Positions 1-7,001 of a stretch of 25,899 nt of DNA are shown here, in pieces. The stretch lies in assembly GCA_004028745.1 (NCBI GenBank), contig RAZP01000033.1, positions 1-25,899 of the forward strand, read 5' to 3'. The notes beneath the pieces are model-generated. The model was not told the origin of the DNA, did not search any database, and saw nothing but the letters and a program-made list of their open reading frames with translations. The DNA is from Prosthecochloris sp. GTDB lineage: Bacteria; Bacteroidota; Chlorobiia; Chlorobiales; Chlorobiaceae. The first letter of the stretch is position 1. Each line of letters begins with the position of its first letter. The position numbers and the translations under genes are program-made.

Positions 1-1
1 A

Positions 2-682
2 TTTTCGTGGTATCAGCGGAATTGGGGCGAAATGATGAAAGTTGCCTACAATGGCATGTCGGAATTCGCGAATCAGCTATCCGCAGCGATTGTCATTCTT
101 GTATTCAACTGGGTTATGATCGGGAGGTTCGGTGTTGAAGGTGTTGCCGCATTTACCATCATGCACTACCTGTTCTTTGCGGAGCAGATGGTTATTTATG
201 GATTTTCAGATGCTCTCCAGCCGATCGTCAGTACCAATTATGGAGCCAGAAAACCGGAGCGAATCAGTGGATTTCTCAAACTCTCGTCGCTTTGTGTGGC
301 ATGTGTCGGCCTTGTTCTGGTTGCAATGCTCCTTCTGATCCCGGAACAGCTTGCAGGTCTGTTTCTTGATAATGGCACTGAAGCCACCATGAACCTTACA
401 CTGGCATTTATTTCCTTGAGTTGGCCCGCTTTTCTCTGGAACGGTTTCAATGTTGTGTTCAGTGCATATTTTACTGCGATTCACAAACCGCTCCCTTCAG
501 CATTCGTTGCTCTTTCGAGAACGCTGGTTCTTCCTCTTTTGCTTGTGACAACGCTACCGATCTTTTTTGGTGACACGGGAATTTTTGTCACGTTTTCGGT
601 TGCAGAGTTTGTGACATTTCTGTTCGTTCTGTTTTTCTTCTTGCTAATGCGTCCGCACAAGGTTGTTCATGAGATGACATAG
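2..682 (+). CDS. MATE family multidrug/Na+ efflux transporter, C-terminal part
   Basis: The reading frame is open from the first bases of the window, so the 5' part of the gene lies outside; about 226 codons remain. The product is almost entirely hydrophobic, with about six membrane segments separated by short polar loops, including a late P-A-F-L-W-N-G-F-N segment and a final run of Phe/Leu-rich helix before a short basic tail (RPHKVVHEM). This layout and the A-Y-F-T-A-I-H-K-P-L-P-S loop fit the C-terminal half of MATE-type (MatE/NorM) inner-membrane antiporters, which export drugs or metabolites in exchange for Na+ or H+. The substrate cannot be read from this fragment. An internal ATG at 32 is unlikely to be the true start because coding-like sequence continues upstream of it. 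No terminator is evident downstream. Confidence 0.8.
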   Translation, partial: FSWYQRNWGEMMKVAYNGMSEFANQLSAAIVILVFNWVMIGRFGVEGVAAFTIMHYLFFAEQMVIYGFSDALQPIVSTNYGARKPERISGFLKLSSLCVACVGLVLVAMLLLIPEQLAGLFLDNGTEATMNLTLAFISLSWPAFLWNGFNVVFSAYFTAIHKPLPSAFVALSRTLVLPLLLVTTLPIFFGDTGIFVTFSVAEFVTFLFVLFFFLLMRPHKVVHEMT

Positions 683-716
683 CCAAGCTTAGAGCCATCC
701 AGCGGATTAGCTATAA

Positions 717-1076
717 ACCACTGCTCAAAAAAGACGTGCACTGGATGCAAAGGCCATTGTCACGTTACACGAGGGTACCGATTATGGTATTTTTGTTGAA
801 AATAAATCGAAATTTGAAGAAAATATTGAATTTACACTACCCTCTGATGACGCAAAAGCATTGAAAAATAACTTTGGAATTATGTTTGCTTGTGAGCTTA
901 AACCAGATACCAAGAAAGGTTATTTCAAACAGGATTTTACCTATCTGGAAGCAAGTTTTAGTTTCCCAGACAGCTACTCTTTTTCAGAACATTACATCCG
1001 GGTAGATGTTACCGAGGTCGTTATATTCAACAACAAAACGGGCACGGTTTACCTGAAACAAAAAATTAAAACCTAA
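717..1076 (+). pseudogene. Unrecognised protein fragment without a clear start
   Basis: An open frame of about 119 codons runs from just after a stop at 714-716 to TAA at 1074-1076. It has no ATG in its first half; the only reasonable starts are a TTG at 861 or an ATG at 882, yet protein-like sequence (LDAKAIVTLHEGTDYGIF) continues well upstream of both. I do not recognise the family. The product is soluble, with alternating hydrophobic/charged stretches suggesting beta strands (HYIRVDVTEVVIFNNKTG near the end). The likely reading is the 3' part of a gene whose start has been lost. It lies tail to tail with the broken repressor on the other strand, the two stop codons overlapping at 1073-1076. 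Decayed mobile or prophage DNA is the simplest explanation, but this is inference. Confidence 0.4.
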
Positions 1077-1269
1077 GATTCTTGTTTCTGGAGCTTTTTG
1101 AGCACTTCATGGACAGCCCTTCCGATCTCTTCATATTGCTTCGGTAGTTTCTTTCACGAACATCACTTGAAAGCATCTCACCATTTCCAGTCAAAAACCA
1201 ATCAGGATTTACCCCTAAGCTCTTAGACAATTTGTCTGCAAAAGTTATCATTCTCCTTTTTGGTTTTTC
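1073..1269 (-). pseudogene. Truncated, frameshifted phage-type (Xre/CI-like) repressor remnant
   Basis: Read on the minus strand, the frame gives ADKLSKSLGVNPDWFLTGNGEM, split here as ADKLSKSLG and VNPDWFLTGNGEM. This is the typical end of a CI/Xre-type helix-turn-helix domain, where the last helix is followed by a W-L-L-T-G-x-G-E-M motif. The first helices of the domain, including the recognition helix, are missing: upstream the frame becomes Ala/Pro/Lys-rich and hits a stop at 1303-1305. After VRE the frame drifts into unlikely sequence, but a one-base shift near 1145-1155 restores a convincing helix, EIGRAVHEVLKKLQ, ending at TAG (1073-1075). So the gene is both 5'-truncated and frameshifted and cannot make a DNA-binding repressor. 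It is probably a prophage or integrative-element scar. The frameshift could also be a sequencing error. Confidence 0.55.
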
Positions 1270-1473
1270 AGCTGCTTTTGCAGGAGCAGGATTGCAGGGA
1301 AACTATGTCAGGGTAATTGTGGTTTCTACTGAAGAAGTTGGGGAAGAGACACATAGAAAGAAAAGTAAAGCAGCCTCGGATTAGTGTCGGGGGGAAATGC
1401 AGCAAAGCTTTCAACTCATCATGATGTGATGGGTTTTTATTATAACATCAAAGAAGAAGGAGAATACAGCACA

Positions 1474-1977
1474 ATGCCGACAACAAAGGAGAATCTGAAA
1501 GGCGCGTTTGCAGGGGAGAGCCAAGCGTTCCAGAAATACTCAGCTTTTGCAAAAAAAGCCGAAAAAGATGGGTTCAAAAACGTTGCAAAGTTGTTCAGAA
1601 CAACGGCAGAGGCGGAACGTATCCATGCTGAGGGGCACTTTGGAGCATCAGAGGGTATACAGTCTACGGCTGAAAATCTTCAAACAGCTATAGACGGCGA
1701 AACCTATGAGCACAACGAAATGTATCCGCCCATGTACGAACAGGCCGTCACCGAAGGTCACAAAGCAAAACGCATGTTTGGGTATGCGGTTGAAGCCGAA
1801 AAAGTTCATGCGGCTTTGTACAAGAAGGCACTTGAAGCAGTGAAAAATGGCGAGGATCTTGCCGAAACTGAAATCTGGCTTTGCCCGATCTGCGGTCATA
1901 TCGAGCTTGGAACGCCGCCTCGGGAAAAATGCCCGATCTGCAACGCGAACGCTTCAGTATACGTGCAGATCGCCTGA
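1474..1977 (+). CDS. rbr: Rubrerythrin (peroxide-reducing diiron/rubredoxin protein)
   Basis: A 167-residue protein of the normal two-domain form. Residues 1-130 are a ferritin-like four-helix bundle carrying diiron ligands in the E-x-x-H motifs EAERIH (E48, H51) and EAEKVH (E109, H112), plus E15 and the ETYEHNEMY segment (E76, E79, E82). Residues 134-167 are a rubredoxin-type Fe(SCys)4 domain with C137-P-I-C140 and C153-P-I-C156. Rubrerythrins reduce H2O2 to water in the cytoplasm of anaerobes, taking electrons through the rubredoxin iron. The ATG at 1474 is chosen because AAGGAG lies at 1457-1462 and it gives the family's usual N terminus (MPTTKENLKGAFAGE); upstream in-frame starts at 1384 (GTG) and 1429 (ATG) would add unrelated residues. 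The gene stands alone, followed by an intrinsic terminator, so it is probably monocistronic. Confidence 0.95.
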   Translation: MPTTKENLKGAFAGESQAFQKYSAFAKKAEKDGFKNVAKLFRTTAEAERIHAEGHFGASEGIQSTAENLQTAIDGETYEHNEMYPPMYEQAVTEGHKAKRMFGYAVEAEKVHAALYKKALEAVKNGEDLAETEIWLCPICGHIELGTPPREKCPICNANASVYVQIA

Positions 1978-2010
1978 TTTCTAATGCAGAGAAAAACATC
2001 ATTGTTTTCT

Positions 2011-2047
2011 TAAGGCTTCCTGATGTAAAACGGGGGGCCTTTTTATT
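2011..2047 (+). terminator. Intrinsic terminator after rubrerythrin
   Basis: A GC-rich hairpin, AAGGCTTCC ... GGGGGGCCTT with one unpaired base, closes a loop of about ten bases and runs into TTTTTATT. It begins about 34 bases after the rubrerythrin stop codon. Confidence 0.75.
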
Positions 2048-2061
2048 GGGCACTTCTAATT

Positions 2062-2199
2062 GGGCACCTCAATTTATTGTCATGAGCGTTTCAAGTGCAA
2101 GGCGAACGGAGCGCAGAAACCGGAGTGTACACGAAGTACATGAGGATTTCGAGCAGCGCTCAACGAAGTAATTGAATCGTGGAATAAATTGAGGTGCCC
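2062..2199 (+). mobile_element. MITE copy A (about 138 bp)
   Basis: Terminal inverted repeats read GGGCACCTCAATTTATT at the left and its near complement (AATAAATTGAGGTGCCC) at the right. The interior (GGAGCGCAGAAACCGGAGTG, then TACACGAAGTACATGAGG) is shared with copies B and E. The flanks are AATT and TATT, a 3-of-4 match to the 4-bp duplication seen cleanly at other copies. A stray GGGCACTTCTAAT at 2048-2060 just before the element looks like the end of another copy. No coding capacity for a transposase is present. Confidence 0.85.
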
Positions 2200-2237
2200 T
2201 ATTGTGAGTAACACCATTAGCCAGGGGGGGGGGCGGG

Positions 2238-2708
2238 TCAACTCCTTTTGAATTTGAGTGCTGGTTTAAATACACCAAGAACGACGGCTAAAACAAGAGG
2301 TATGGCATTGCTCATTCCAACCAGCGTTGCTGTGTGTTCCTTTGCTTTGTAAGCTTCAGTCAGGTAACCGGCTTTTAGGCTTTCTTCCGCTAAAACCCGC
2401 AGCTCCGGCATCAAAGGCGTCAAAAGGAAAAAGGCGTTAAATGCCAAAAAAGCGGCCAACCCGATTTTTATTTTCAGCCACAACGGTTTTTCGGGATACA
2501 GTGAAAACATGACAAAGCCTGAAATTGTTTTGGCAATTATTCCGGGCAGTATGAAGATATATGCGGTTGTTTCCTGAAATATTGCTGTATGATATACTGC
2601 TTGGACATCACTGCCTGCAATTATTCCTGAGGCAATGTGTGCAAGAATGGTCCCGACGTACATAATGGTTCCAACAACATGAAAGAAGAGCATTGATTTT
2701 CTGAGCAT
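2238..2708 (-). CDS. Small four-helix membrane protein (DUF2269-like)
   Basis: 156 residues with about four hydrophobic helices: residues 5-27, 47-70, 81-101 and 130-150. Histidines fall in or near the first helices (FFHVVGT, LAHIASG, VYHTAIF), which would suit a small heme-binding or redox-linked membrane protein. The overall pattern resembles the DUF2269/CopD-like group of predicted integral membrane proteins; this is pattern recognition, and no biochemical role is established. It follows the flavocytochrome gene on the same strand after 78 bases that contain a strong hairpin, so it may be transcribed from the reductase promoter with partial read-through. The start is weakly supported (no clear Shine-Dalgarno sequence). 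A run of ten G lies just beyond its stop codon. Confidence 0.6.
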   Translation of the reverse strand: MLRKSMLFFHVVGTIMYVGTILAHIASGIIAGSDVQAVYHTAIFQETTAYIFILPGIIAKTISGFVMFSLYPEKPLWLKIKIGLAAFLAFNAFFLLTPLMPELRVLAEESLKAGYLTEAYKAKEHTATLVGMSNAIPLVLAVVLGVFKPALKFKRS

Positions 2709-2744
2709 AGCGATTTTCTTTTAGGTTCTTAATGGACTTGGAAT

Positions 2745-2775
2745 ATGGCGGAGCCCCACTCAGGTGCTCCGCCAT
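2745..2775 (-). terminator. Strong intercistronic hairpin, possible terminator
   Basis: A perfect 10-bp stem, ATGGCGGAGC paired with GCTCCGCCAT, encloses an 11-base loop in the gap between the flavocytochrome gene and the small membrane protein gene. No U-run follows on the minus strand, so it may act as an mRNA stabiliser or partial terminator rather than a full stop. Confidence 0.5.
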
Positions 2776-2786
2776 TGTGATAGTTT

Positions 2787-4070
2787 TTATCGGAATGCGA
2801 ATTCTTCACTGTGGATGTTTCGCTTAGGGATGCCGATAGCCCGAAGCTGGTCTGTCAGTGAATGACGCATTGCTTCCGGTCCACAGATAAAAACATCTAA
2901 CTTTTCGGTTTTTTCTGTTTCAGGCATTGCGTCTACTGTCAGCAGGCCCGTTTCATCTGACAGCCAAAGATGGTAAGTCAAGCCAGGGGTGCGTTCGGCC
3001 AAGTCCCGCAATTCATCGTCGAAATTAGCTTCCTCTTTGCTGCATACGGTCCAGTACAGAGCTACCTCCAGTTCGGAATCCTTGAGATCATGGGCCATGG
3101 CCAGGAAAGGCGTGATGCCGATTCCACCCGCTATCCAGATTTGGCGGCTGGCGGAGCTCCTGTTTTGCGTGAAAACGCCATACGGGCCTTCGACTTTCAC
3201 CGGGTCACCAACCTGGACCTGTGTCTGAAGCAACTCGGTAAAATCACCCAGATCTTTGATCGCTACCCGTAACCGGTCTTGTTTAGGAGCACCGGCTGCG
3301 GTAAAAGGATGAGATTCACGGCGATTGATGCCGGGGAAGCTGAAAAAGGCAAACTGACCGGGAGCGAACTGTAAAGGAGCACCTACGGGGCTCATTTCCA
3401 CTGCAAGGACCGAGCTGCCAAACCGTTTTACATCAGCTACGTTGTAAGAGCTAAGCGGGTGGAGCCAGCGATGCAGGAGTACGCGGTAGAGCCATGCTGC
3501 TATACCCATGAGGGCCATACCGAACACATAGGCGCGGACCAGCGGGAGTTTGCTCGTCAATGTCGGAACCAGAAGAGCGTGGCAAACCCCAGTCACGTAA
3601 AACGGTCCCATAAGACGGTGCATTGTCAACCATTTACGATACGGGATGCGCTGTTTGAAAAAAGGAGCAGCAGACAATAAAACTCCCAAGAAAATCAGCA
3701 GCATGGCAATGAACCCCAACGGTTTGCCTATCGTGAATTCCGGATCCTTTGGGACAATGATGAAATGCAAAAACAGCAGTGCTACTGCAATCATCCCGCC
3801 CCGGCGGTGAATAAGGTACATTTTGTCAAGCCCACCGAAAATTTTTTCCACCCAATGTGCTCGTGTAGCCATCAGAAGATTGAAGCCAAAAACGGTGATA
3901 ACCCAGGATGCCATAACCTCGCCTATAATGCGCTGAACAGGGTTTTCTCCCTCGTTCAGGATTAAAGGGCCGCTGTAGAGAAAGAGATCCACAGCCCAGA
4001 GAAATAGGTGCAAACCGATGATGATGGGAAAGTACACCTCACTTTCTATGAATCGCGGTTGTCGACGCAT
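2787..4070 (-). CDS. Ferric-reductase-like transmembrane flavocytochrome (NOX/FRE type)
   Basis: 427 residues. The first 205 are membrane helices of the ferric-reductase type, with two histidine pairs spaced as heme b ligands: H88/H102 (IHRRGG ... LFLHF) and H151/H164 (TMHRLMG ... VCHALL). Residues 207-427 form a ferredoxin-NADP reductase-like module: FAD-binding HPFT (254-257), GPYGVF (295-300), NAD(P)-binding GGIGITP (315-321), CGPEAM (396-401) and a C-terminal aromatic residue in EEFAFR. Such proteins pass electrons from NAD(P)H through FAD and two hemes across the inner membrane to ferric iron, oxygen or another acceptor; the real acceptor here is unknown. The start is firm: AAGGAGG lies 7 bases before the ATG. 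A consensus promoter (4181-4210) and a perfect dyad (4147-4178) lie upstream, so the gene is probably controlled by a dedicated repressor. Confidence 0.88.
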   Translation of the reverse strand: MRRQPRFIESEVYFPIIIGLHLFLWAVDLFLYSGPLILNEGENPVQRIIGEVMASWVITVFGFNLLMATRAHWVEKIFGGLDKMYLIHRRGGMIAVALLFLHFIIVPKDPEFTIGKPLGFIAMLLIFLGVLLSAAPFFKQRIPYRKWLTMHRLMGPFYVTGVCHALLVPTLTSKLPLVRAYVFGMALMGIAAWLYRVLLHRWLHPLSSYNVADVKRFGSSVLAVEMSPVGAPLQFAPGQFAFFSFPGINRRESHPFTAAGAPKQDRLRVAIKDLGDFTELLQTQVQVGDPVKVEGPYGVFTQNRSSASRQIWIAGGIGITPFLAMAHDLKDSELEVALYWTVCSKEEANFDDELRDLAERTPGLTYHLWLSDETGLLTVDAMPETEKTEKLDVFICGPEAMRHSLTDQLRAIGIPKRNIHSEEFAFR

Positions 4071-4146
4071 GTTTTTTCCTCCTTGACCTTTAACATCAGG
4101 TCTTAAGGTTGTTGTTGGTTTTTGTATTAATCATAGTTTTGTTTTG

Positions 4147-4178
4147 CTATCAATTATTGTGATATAAATAATTGATAG
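4147..4178 (-). promoter_or_regulatory. Operator-like perfect inverted repeat
   Basis: CTATCAATTATT (4147-4158) and AATAATTGATAG (4167-4178) are perfect complements separated by eight bases. On the minus strand the dyad begins two bases after the TATATTTG promoter element, so it covers the expected transcription start of the flavocytochrome gene. That position suits a repressor site. The AT-rich sequence is too weak for a terminator, and no regulator gene lies beside it. Confidence 0.6.
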
Positions 4179-4180
4179 TG

Positions 4181-4210
4181 CAAATATATGGAGAATAAAA
4201 TAAATCGCAA
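4181..4210 (-). promoter_or_regulatory. Bacteroidetes/Chlorobi-type promoter of the flavocytochrome gene
   Basis: On the minus strand TTG (4208-4210), a 19-base spacer and TATATTTG (4181-4188) match the TTG / TAnnTTTG promoter form of this group without a mismatch. The start codon is about 110 bases downstream, leaving a leader that contains the dyad. Confidence 0.6.
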
Positions 4211-4307
4211 AAAAAACTTTCGATGACAAGCACTGGAATTACAGAAAAGGGAAGATATTGGAATGATGAGAGTGGGGGATAATTCAACAAATCAACGACT
4301 CAACAGT

Positions 4308-5009
4308 TCAACAATTCTTTTCATTTGTTTCTTCTTCTTTCACATGACAGCATTCATTGCCTTGAATCATGCGGCAGGTCGGACGTGCAAGCCAAGTGCC
4401 TATTATTGGAGCAGTTAGGTATATCCAGAGGGTAGAGAGGTTGCCCGATACAAGTGCGGGGCCCAGTGAGCGGGCAGGATTCATGGAAGCGCCGCTGACC
4501 GGCCCGCCCATGAGTGCTTCAAGGGCGACAGTTCCGCCTATTGCAACGCCGGCCATAATGCCTTTTTCCATGTGACCGGTCGAAACATTCAGGATGACAA
4601 ACATCAGAAAGAAAGAGAGAACTATCTCAAAAACAAAAGCATTGATGACCCCGCCTGAAGGCAGCGTTGCTCCGAGTGTTTCATGGGTACTGAAGAGCAT
4701 TTTCAGCAGGCCTGCCGCCAGAATTGCACCGATAAGCTGGCTGCTGATATAAGGCAGAATTTCTTCTTTTTGTATCCTCCCGGCAAAAAAAAAGCCCAGG
4801 GTAACCGCCGGGTTAATATGTGCGCCCGAAATGTTTCCGATCGAATAGATCATCGCCATGACAATGAGGCCGAATACCATGCTGATTCCTGTGTGGCCAA
4901 GTGGCGCTCCAAACAGGTCATTGACAACGATAGCACCGCAGCCGGCAAAGACCAGTGCAAACGTTCCAATGGCTTCGGCTATATAAATGTTTTTTCTGGT
5001 AATGAACAT
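4308..5009 (-). CDS. aqpS: Aquaglyceroporin (MIP family), probable arsenite channel
   Basis: A 233-residue MIP channel with six hydrophobic helices and both NPA boxes: SGAHINPAV (N66-A68) and SGASMNPARS (N177-A179, followed by the conserved R180). The start is placed at 5009 (MFITRKNIYIAEAIGTF) because that gives the normal family N terminus; the longer open frame only repeats arsC sequence in another frame. It begins 19 bases after the arsC stop on the same strand, so the two are co-transcribed. In rhizobia a MIP channel (AqpS) in an ars operon lets arsenite made by ArsC leave the cell; the same job is inferred here, and no arsB or acr3 is seen nearby. The C-terminal tail is unusual, with cysteines at 212, 220, 221 and 233, which might bind As(III). 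A general glycerol or water channel remains possible. Confidence 0.85.
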   Translation of the reverse strand: MFITRKNIYIAEAIGTFALVFAGCGAIVVNDLFGAPLGHTGISMVFGLIVMAMIYSIGNISGAHINPAVTLGFFFAGRIQKEEILPYISSQLIGAILAAGLLKMLFSTHETLGATLPSGGVINAFVFEIVLSFFLMFVILNVSTGHMEKGIMAGVAIGGTVALEALMGGPVSGASMNPARSLGPALVSGNLSTLWIYLTAPIIGTWLARPTCRMIQGNECCHVKEEETNEKNC

Positions 5010-5028
5010 GAGGCTGTGATTACAGTGT

Positions 5029-5454
5029 TTATAGAACATCGGGCAGCTGTGCAATGAAATCCCGGATTTCGTCACGTACCTTCCGGTAGCAGTCGAGCTT
5101 TTTTTCCTGATCGTGTATTGATTTTGCAAGACGGGGAGGGTCATCGAATCCGGCATGTATGCGCTTTGCTTCACCGGGGAAAAATGGACAAGTTTCATGT
5201 GCGTGGTCACAAACCGTAATGATGACATCGAAGGGTATGTCCTGCACTTCTTCGACATTTTTGGAGTGGTGTGAGGAAATGTCTATTCCTGCTTCGGCCA
5301 TCACCCGTACTGCGTTCTGGTTCATGCCGTGTACTTCGATTCCCGCCGAATAGGGATCGAGGATATCTCCATGCAAATATCGCGCCCAACCTTCTGCCAT
5401 CTGGCTTCTGCACGAGTTCCCGGTACAAAGAAAAAGGACTTTGGTTTTATACAT
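5029..5454 (-). CDS. arsC: Arsenate reductase, thioredoxin-coupled (LMW phosphatase fold)
   Basis: 141 residues with the low-molecular-weight protein tyrosine phosphatase fold. The P-loop C10-TGNSC-R16 is followed by S17, and a redox pair C82/C89 sits in TVCDHAHETC. These three cysteines have the same numbers as in the Staphylococcus aureus pI258 ArsC, where C10 attacks arsenate and C82-C89 is left oxidised for thioredoxin to reduce. The product reduces arsenate to arsenite in the cytoplasm. The ATG at 5454 (MYKTKVLFLC) gives the usual family length; an open frame reaching 5655 crosses repeat DNA and is not coding. The downstream aquaglyceroporin is the likely arsenite exit. No arsR-type regulator is visible next to it, and upstream DNA is occupied by MITE copy F from 5583 on. 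Confidence 0.93.
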   Translation of the reverse strand: MYKTKVLFLCTGNSCRSQMAEGWARYLHGDILDPYSAGIEVHGMNQNAVRVMAEAGIDISSHHSKNVEEVQDIPFDVIITVCDHAHETCPFFPGEAKRIHAGFDDPPRLAKSIHDQEKKLDCYRKVRDEIRDFIAQLPDVL

Positions 5455-5582
5455 TGATGGTAAAAAAAATGAGCATGTTGCTTTAGAATAATGCGTTGAC
5501 AGTTTCGTCACACATGATACAAAACAAAGGTTAAGGAATGGAATGGCAAGGTGAGAGTTTGCATGTCTGTAACAACAGTGAA

Positions 5583-5926
5583 GGGTACCTCTATTAATTT
5601 GTTGCGCACCATGATTGCTTCGTTGTCCCGACCTTGTCGGGGTCGAAATCTTCATGAGGCTGTCTCAAAAAAGCGCTGTTTAACGATTATCAGTCACCAT
5701 GAATCACTTTCCCGCAGAAAGTCATGCCGCACTTGATGCGGCATCCATACTGACCTTGATTGGAAGATGGATCCCCGGGTCAAGCCCGAGGATGACTAAA
5801 AAAAGATAAAATGTACGACTTATGAGACGGCCTCTCCGGTTTTGAAGTTTACCCCGACATTGTCGGGGCTCCGTCCGCCTTGTATCCCGACAGAATCGGG
5901 ACTCACGGCAATTAATACAGGTGCCC
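5583..5926 (-). mobile_element. MITE copy F, interrupted by a second element
   Basis: The ends GGGTACCTCTATTAATT and its partner AATTAATACAGGTGCCC belong to the MITE family, and the flanks carry a perfect 4-bp duplication, TGAA (5579-5582 and 5927-5930). The interior follows the long form of copies A/B/E in reverse orientation up to TCGAAATCTTCAT (5655), then breaks, and resumes at TCCGGTTTT (5835) and CTCCGTCCGCCTTG. The gap holds the nested element at 5656-5834. Three small hairpins built on CCCGA/TCGGG (5627-5641, 5852-5868, 5885-5901) are extra sequence not found in the other copies. The rest of 5455-6017 holds no gene that I can support. Confidence 0.85.
5656..5834. mobile_element. Nested 179-bp inverted-repeat element (second MITE type)
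   Basis: It begins GAGGCTGTCTCA and ends TGAGACGGCCTC, complementary at 11 of 12 positions. Such GAGGCTGTCTCA ends resemble the termini of transposase-bearing insertion sequences, but the 179 bases have no transposase frame. The interior holds a hairpin ATGCCGCA-N5-TGCGGCAT (5724-5744) and a GGGTCAAGCCCGAGGATGAC-type extragenic motif. It occupies exactly the place of the central GTAC-N5-GTAC hairpin of the host MITE. No clear target duplication can be seen. Confidence 0.65.
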
Positions 5927-6020
5927 TGAAGTTTACACGAAAAGTCAAATATTACGATAAAGATTATATATTAGTTTTTCAATACGTTAGAACTAATTAG
6001 AAGTAAAATCAGTACCAGTG

Positions 6021-7001
6021 ATGAAAGCATCGGAAGCAAAGCCAACGGGAAAGTTTTGTGCCTATCGGGAAAAACTCCAAGAACTTCTACAAACCGGTGA
6101 TCAAAGAACCATAGAAAGGGCTGAGTATGAAAGCGGTTTGATGGCAAAGAGCCGTTTTGTCGAACTGAACGGAATAGTGCATCATTATCATGATTCAGGA
6201 CCAGGCGCTACAGGTGAGACAGTTCTGCTTGTTCATGGCTGGGATTGCTGGTGGATGTGGTGGCATCATATTATCCGTTTTTTGAACAGCAGGGGGATAA
6301 GAACGGTGGCATATGACTTTAAAGGGCACGGATGGTCGGATAATGATCCCCGTAATGATTACTCGATAGGTTCTTTTGTCGAAGACCTTGAGGTGCTTGT
6401 CGGTAAGCTCGATCTGAAAGACTTTCATGTTGCGGCATTTTCATTCGGTCCTTTTGTTGCGCTTCAGTATGCGAAGCAGCATTCTGAAAATATTCGTTCT
6501 ATGGTGTTCTTTAACTTCGGTTACCTCGAAAACAACAGCTTCGTCGAAAAAATTGCCCCTGCAACATTAAATTTCACGTTCAATAATCTTTTGCGAAAGG
6601 TTAGCTGGTGGTTACCTGCGTATGTTTTTGCACGCCTTGTGCTTTCTCGCAATACGGTACTGTTCCACGATGTCCTGATAGGTTTTGAGAGTCTTTCTCT
6701 TTGCGCTCCGCAAGCCATTGAACAGTCAACAAGCCAGATAACCTCCATGGAAGTAACGGAAAGTATGCCTGGTCTTGTCCAAGCCGTCGGAATACCTATA
6801 CTGTTTGTGGCTGGTGACGGAGATAGTATCATGACTTCTGAAAACACTGCGAAACTGGCAGGGTATTGCAGAAAAGGGCTTTTCGTCAATGTTCCTGGTT
6901 GCGGGCATCTTATTACTCTTGAACTTCCTGAAACAGCTGCTGGATTGATTTATGAACATATCAAGCACTGTGCAGCTCAGGATAATCTGTCAGCCTCCTG
7001 A
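6021..7001 (+). CDS. Alpha/beta-fold hydrolase, substrate unknown
   Basis: 326 residues with the alpha/beta-hydrolase signature: the oxyanion-hole segment LLVHGWD (72-74 HGW), the strand-turn motif VAYDFKGHGWSD, a nucleophile elbow AAFSFGPF with Ser141 (A in place of the usual first G), an acid in AGDGDS (D266 or D268), and His296 in PGCGHLITLELPE. The cap region (about 165-235) is rich in Trp, Phe and Leu, suggesting a hydrophobic substrate. There is no signal peptide, so it is cytoplasmic. The ATG at 6021 is preferred; a GTG directly before it (6018) is an alternative, and neither has a strong ribosome-binding site. It overlaps the 3' end of trpF by 25 bases in convergent orientation. The family is too broad to predict the reaction (esterase, lactonase, C-C hydrolase and others). 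Confidence 0.85.
   Translation: MKASEAKPTGKFCAYREKLQELLQTGDQRTIERAEYESGLMAKSRFVELNGIVHHYHDSGPGATGETVLLVHGWDCWWMWWHHIIRFLNSRGIRTVAYDFKGHGWSDNDPRNDYSIGSFVEDLEVLVGKLDLKDFHVAAFSFGPFVALQYAKQHSENIRSMVFFNFGYLENNSFVEKIAPATLNFTFNNLLRKVSWWLPAYVFARLVLSRNTVLFHDVLIGFESLSLCAPQAIEQSTSQITSMEVTESMPGLVQAVGIPILFVAGDGDSIMTSENTAKLAGYCRKGLFVNVPGCGHLITLELPETAAGLIYEHIKHCAAQDNLSAS

Noticed and set aside
1208..1384. Plus-strand frame with a signal-peptide-like stretch (ILLFGFSAAFAGAG)
   Set aside because: It has no start codon or ribosome-binding site and is antisense to the repressor remnant, which has recognisable motifs.
2224..2233. Run of ten G as a phase-variation switch
   Set aside because: It lies just downstream of the membrane-protein stop codon and outside any promoter or frame I can support.
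5010..5258. An aquaglyceroporin start at 5258
   Set aside because: The extra residues are the arsC gene read in another frame; the MIP family N terminus starts at 5009.
5455..5655. An arsC frame extended upstream to 5655
   Set aside because: The added 67 residues are read through MITE copy F and its flank; the normal ArsC N terminus begins at 5454.
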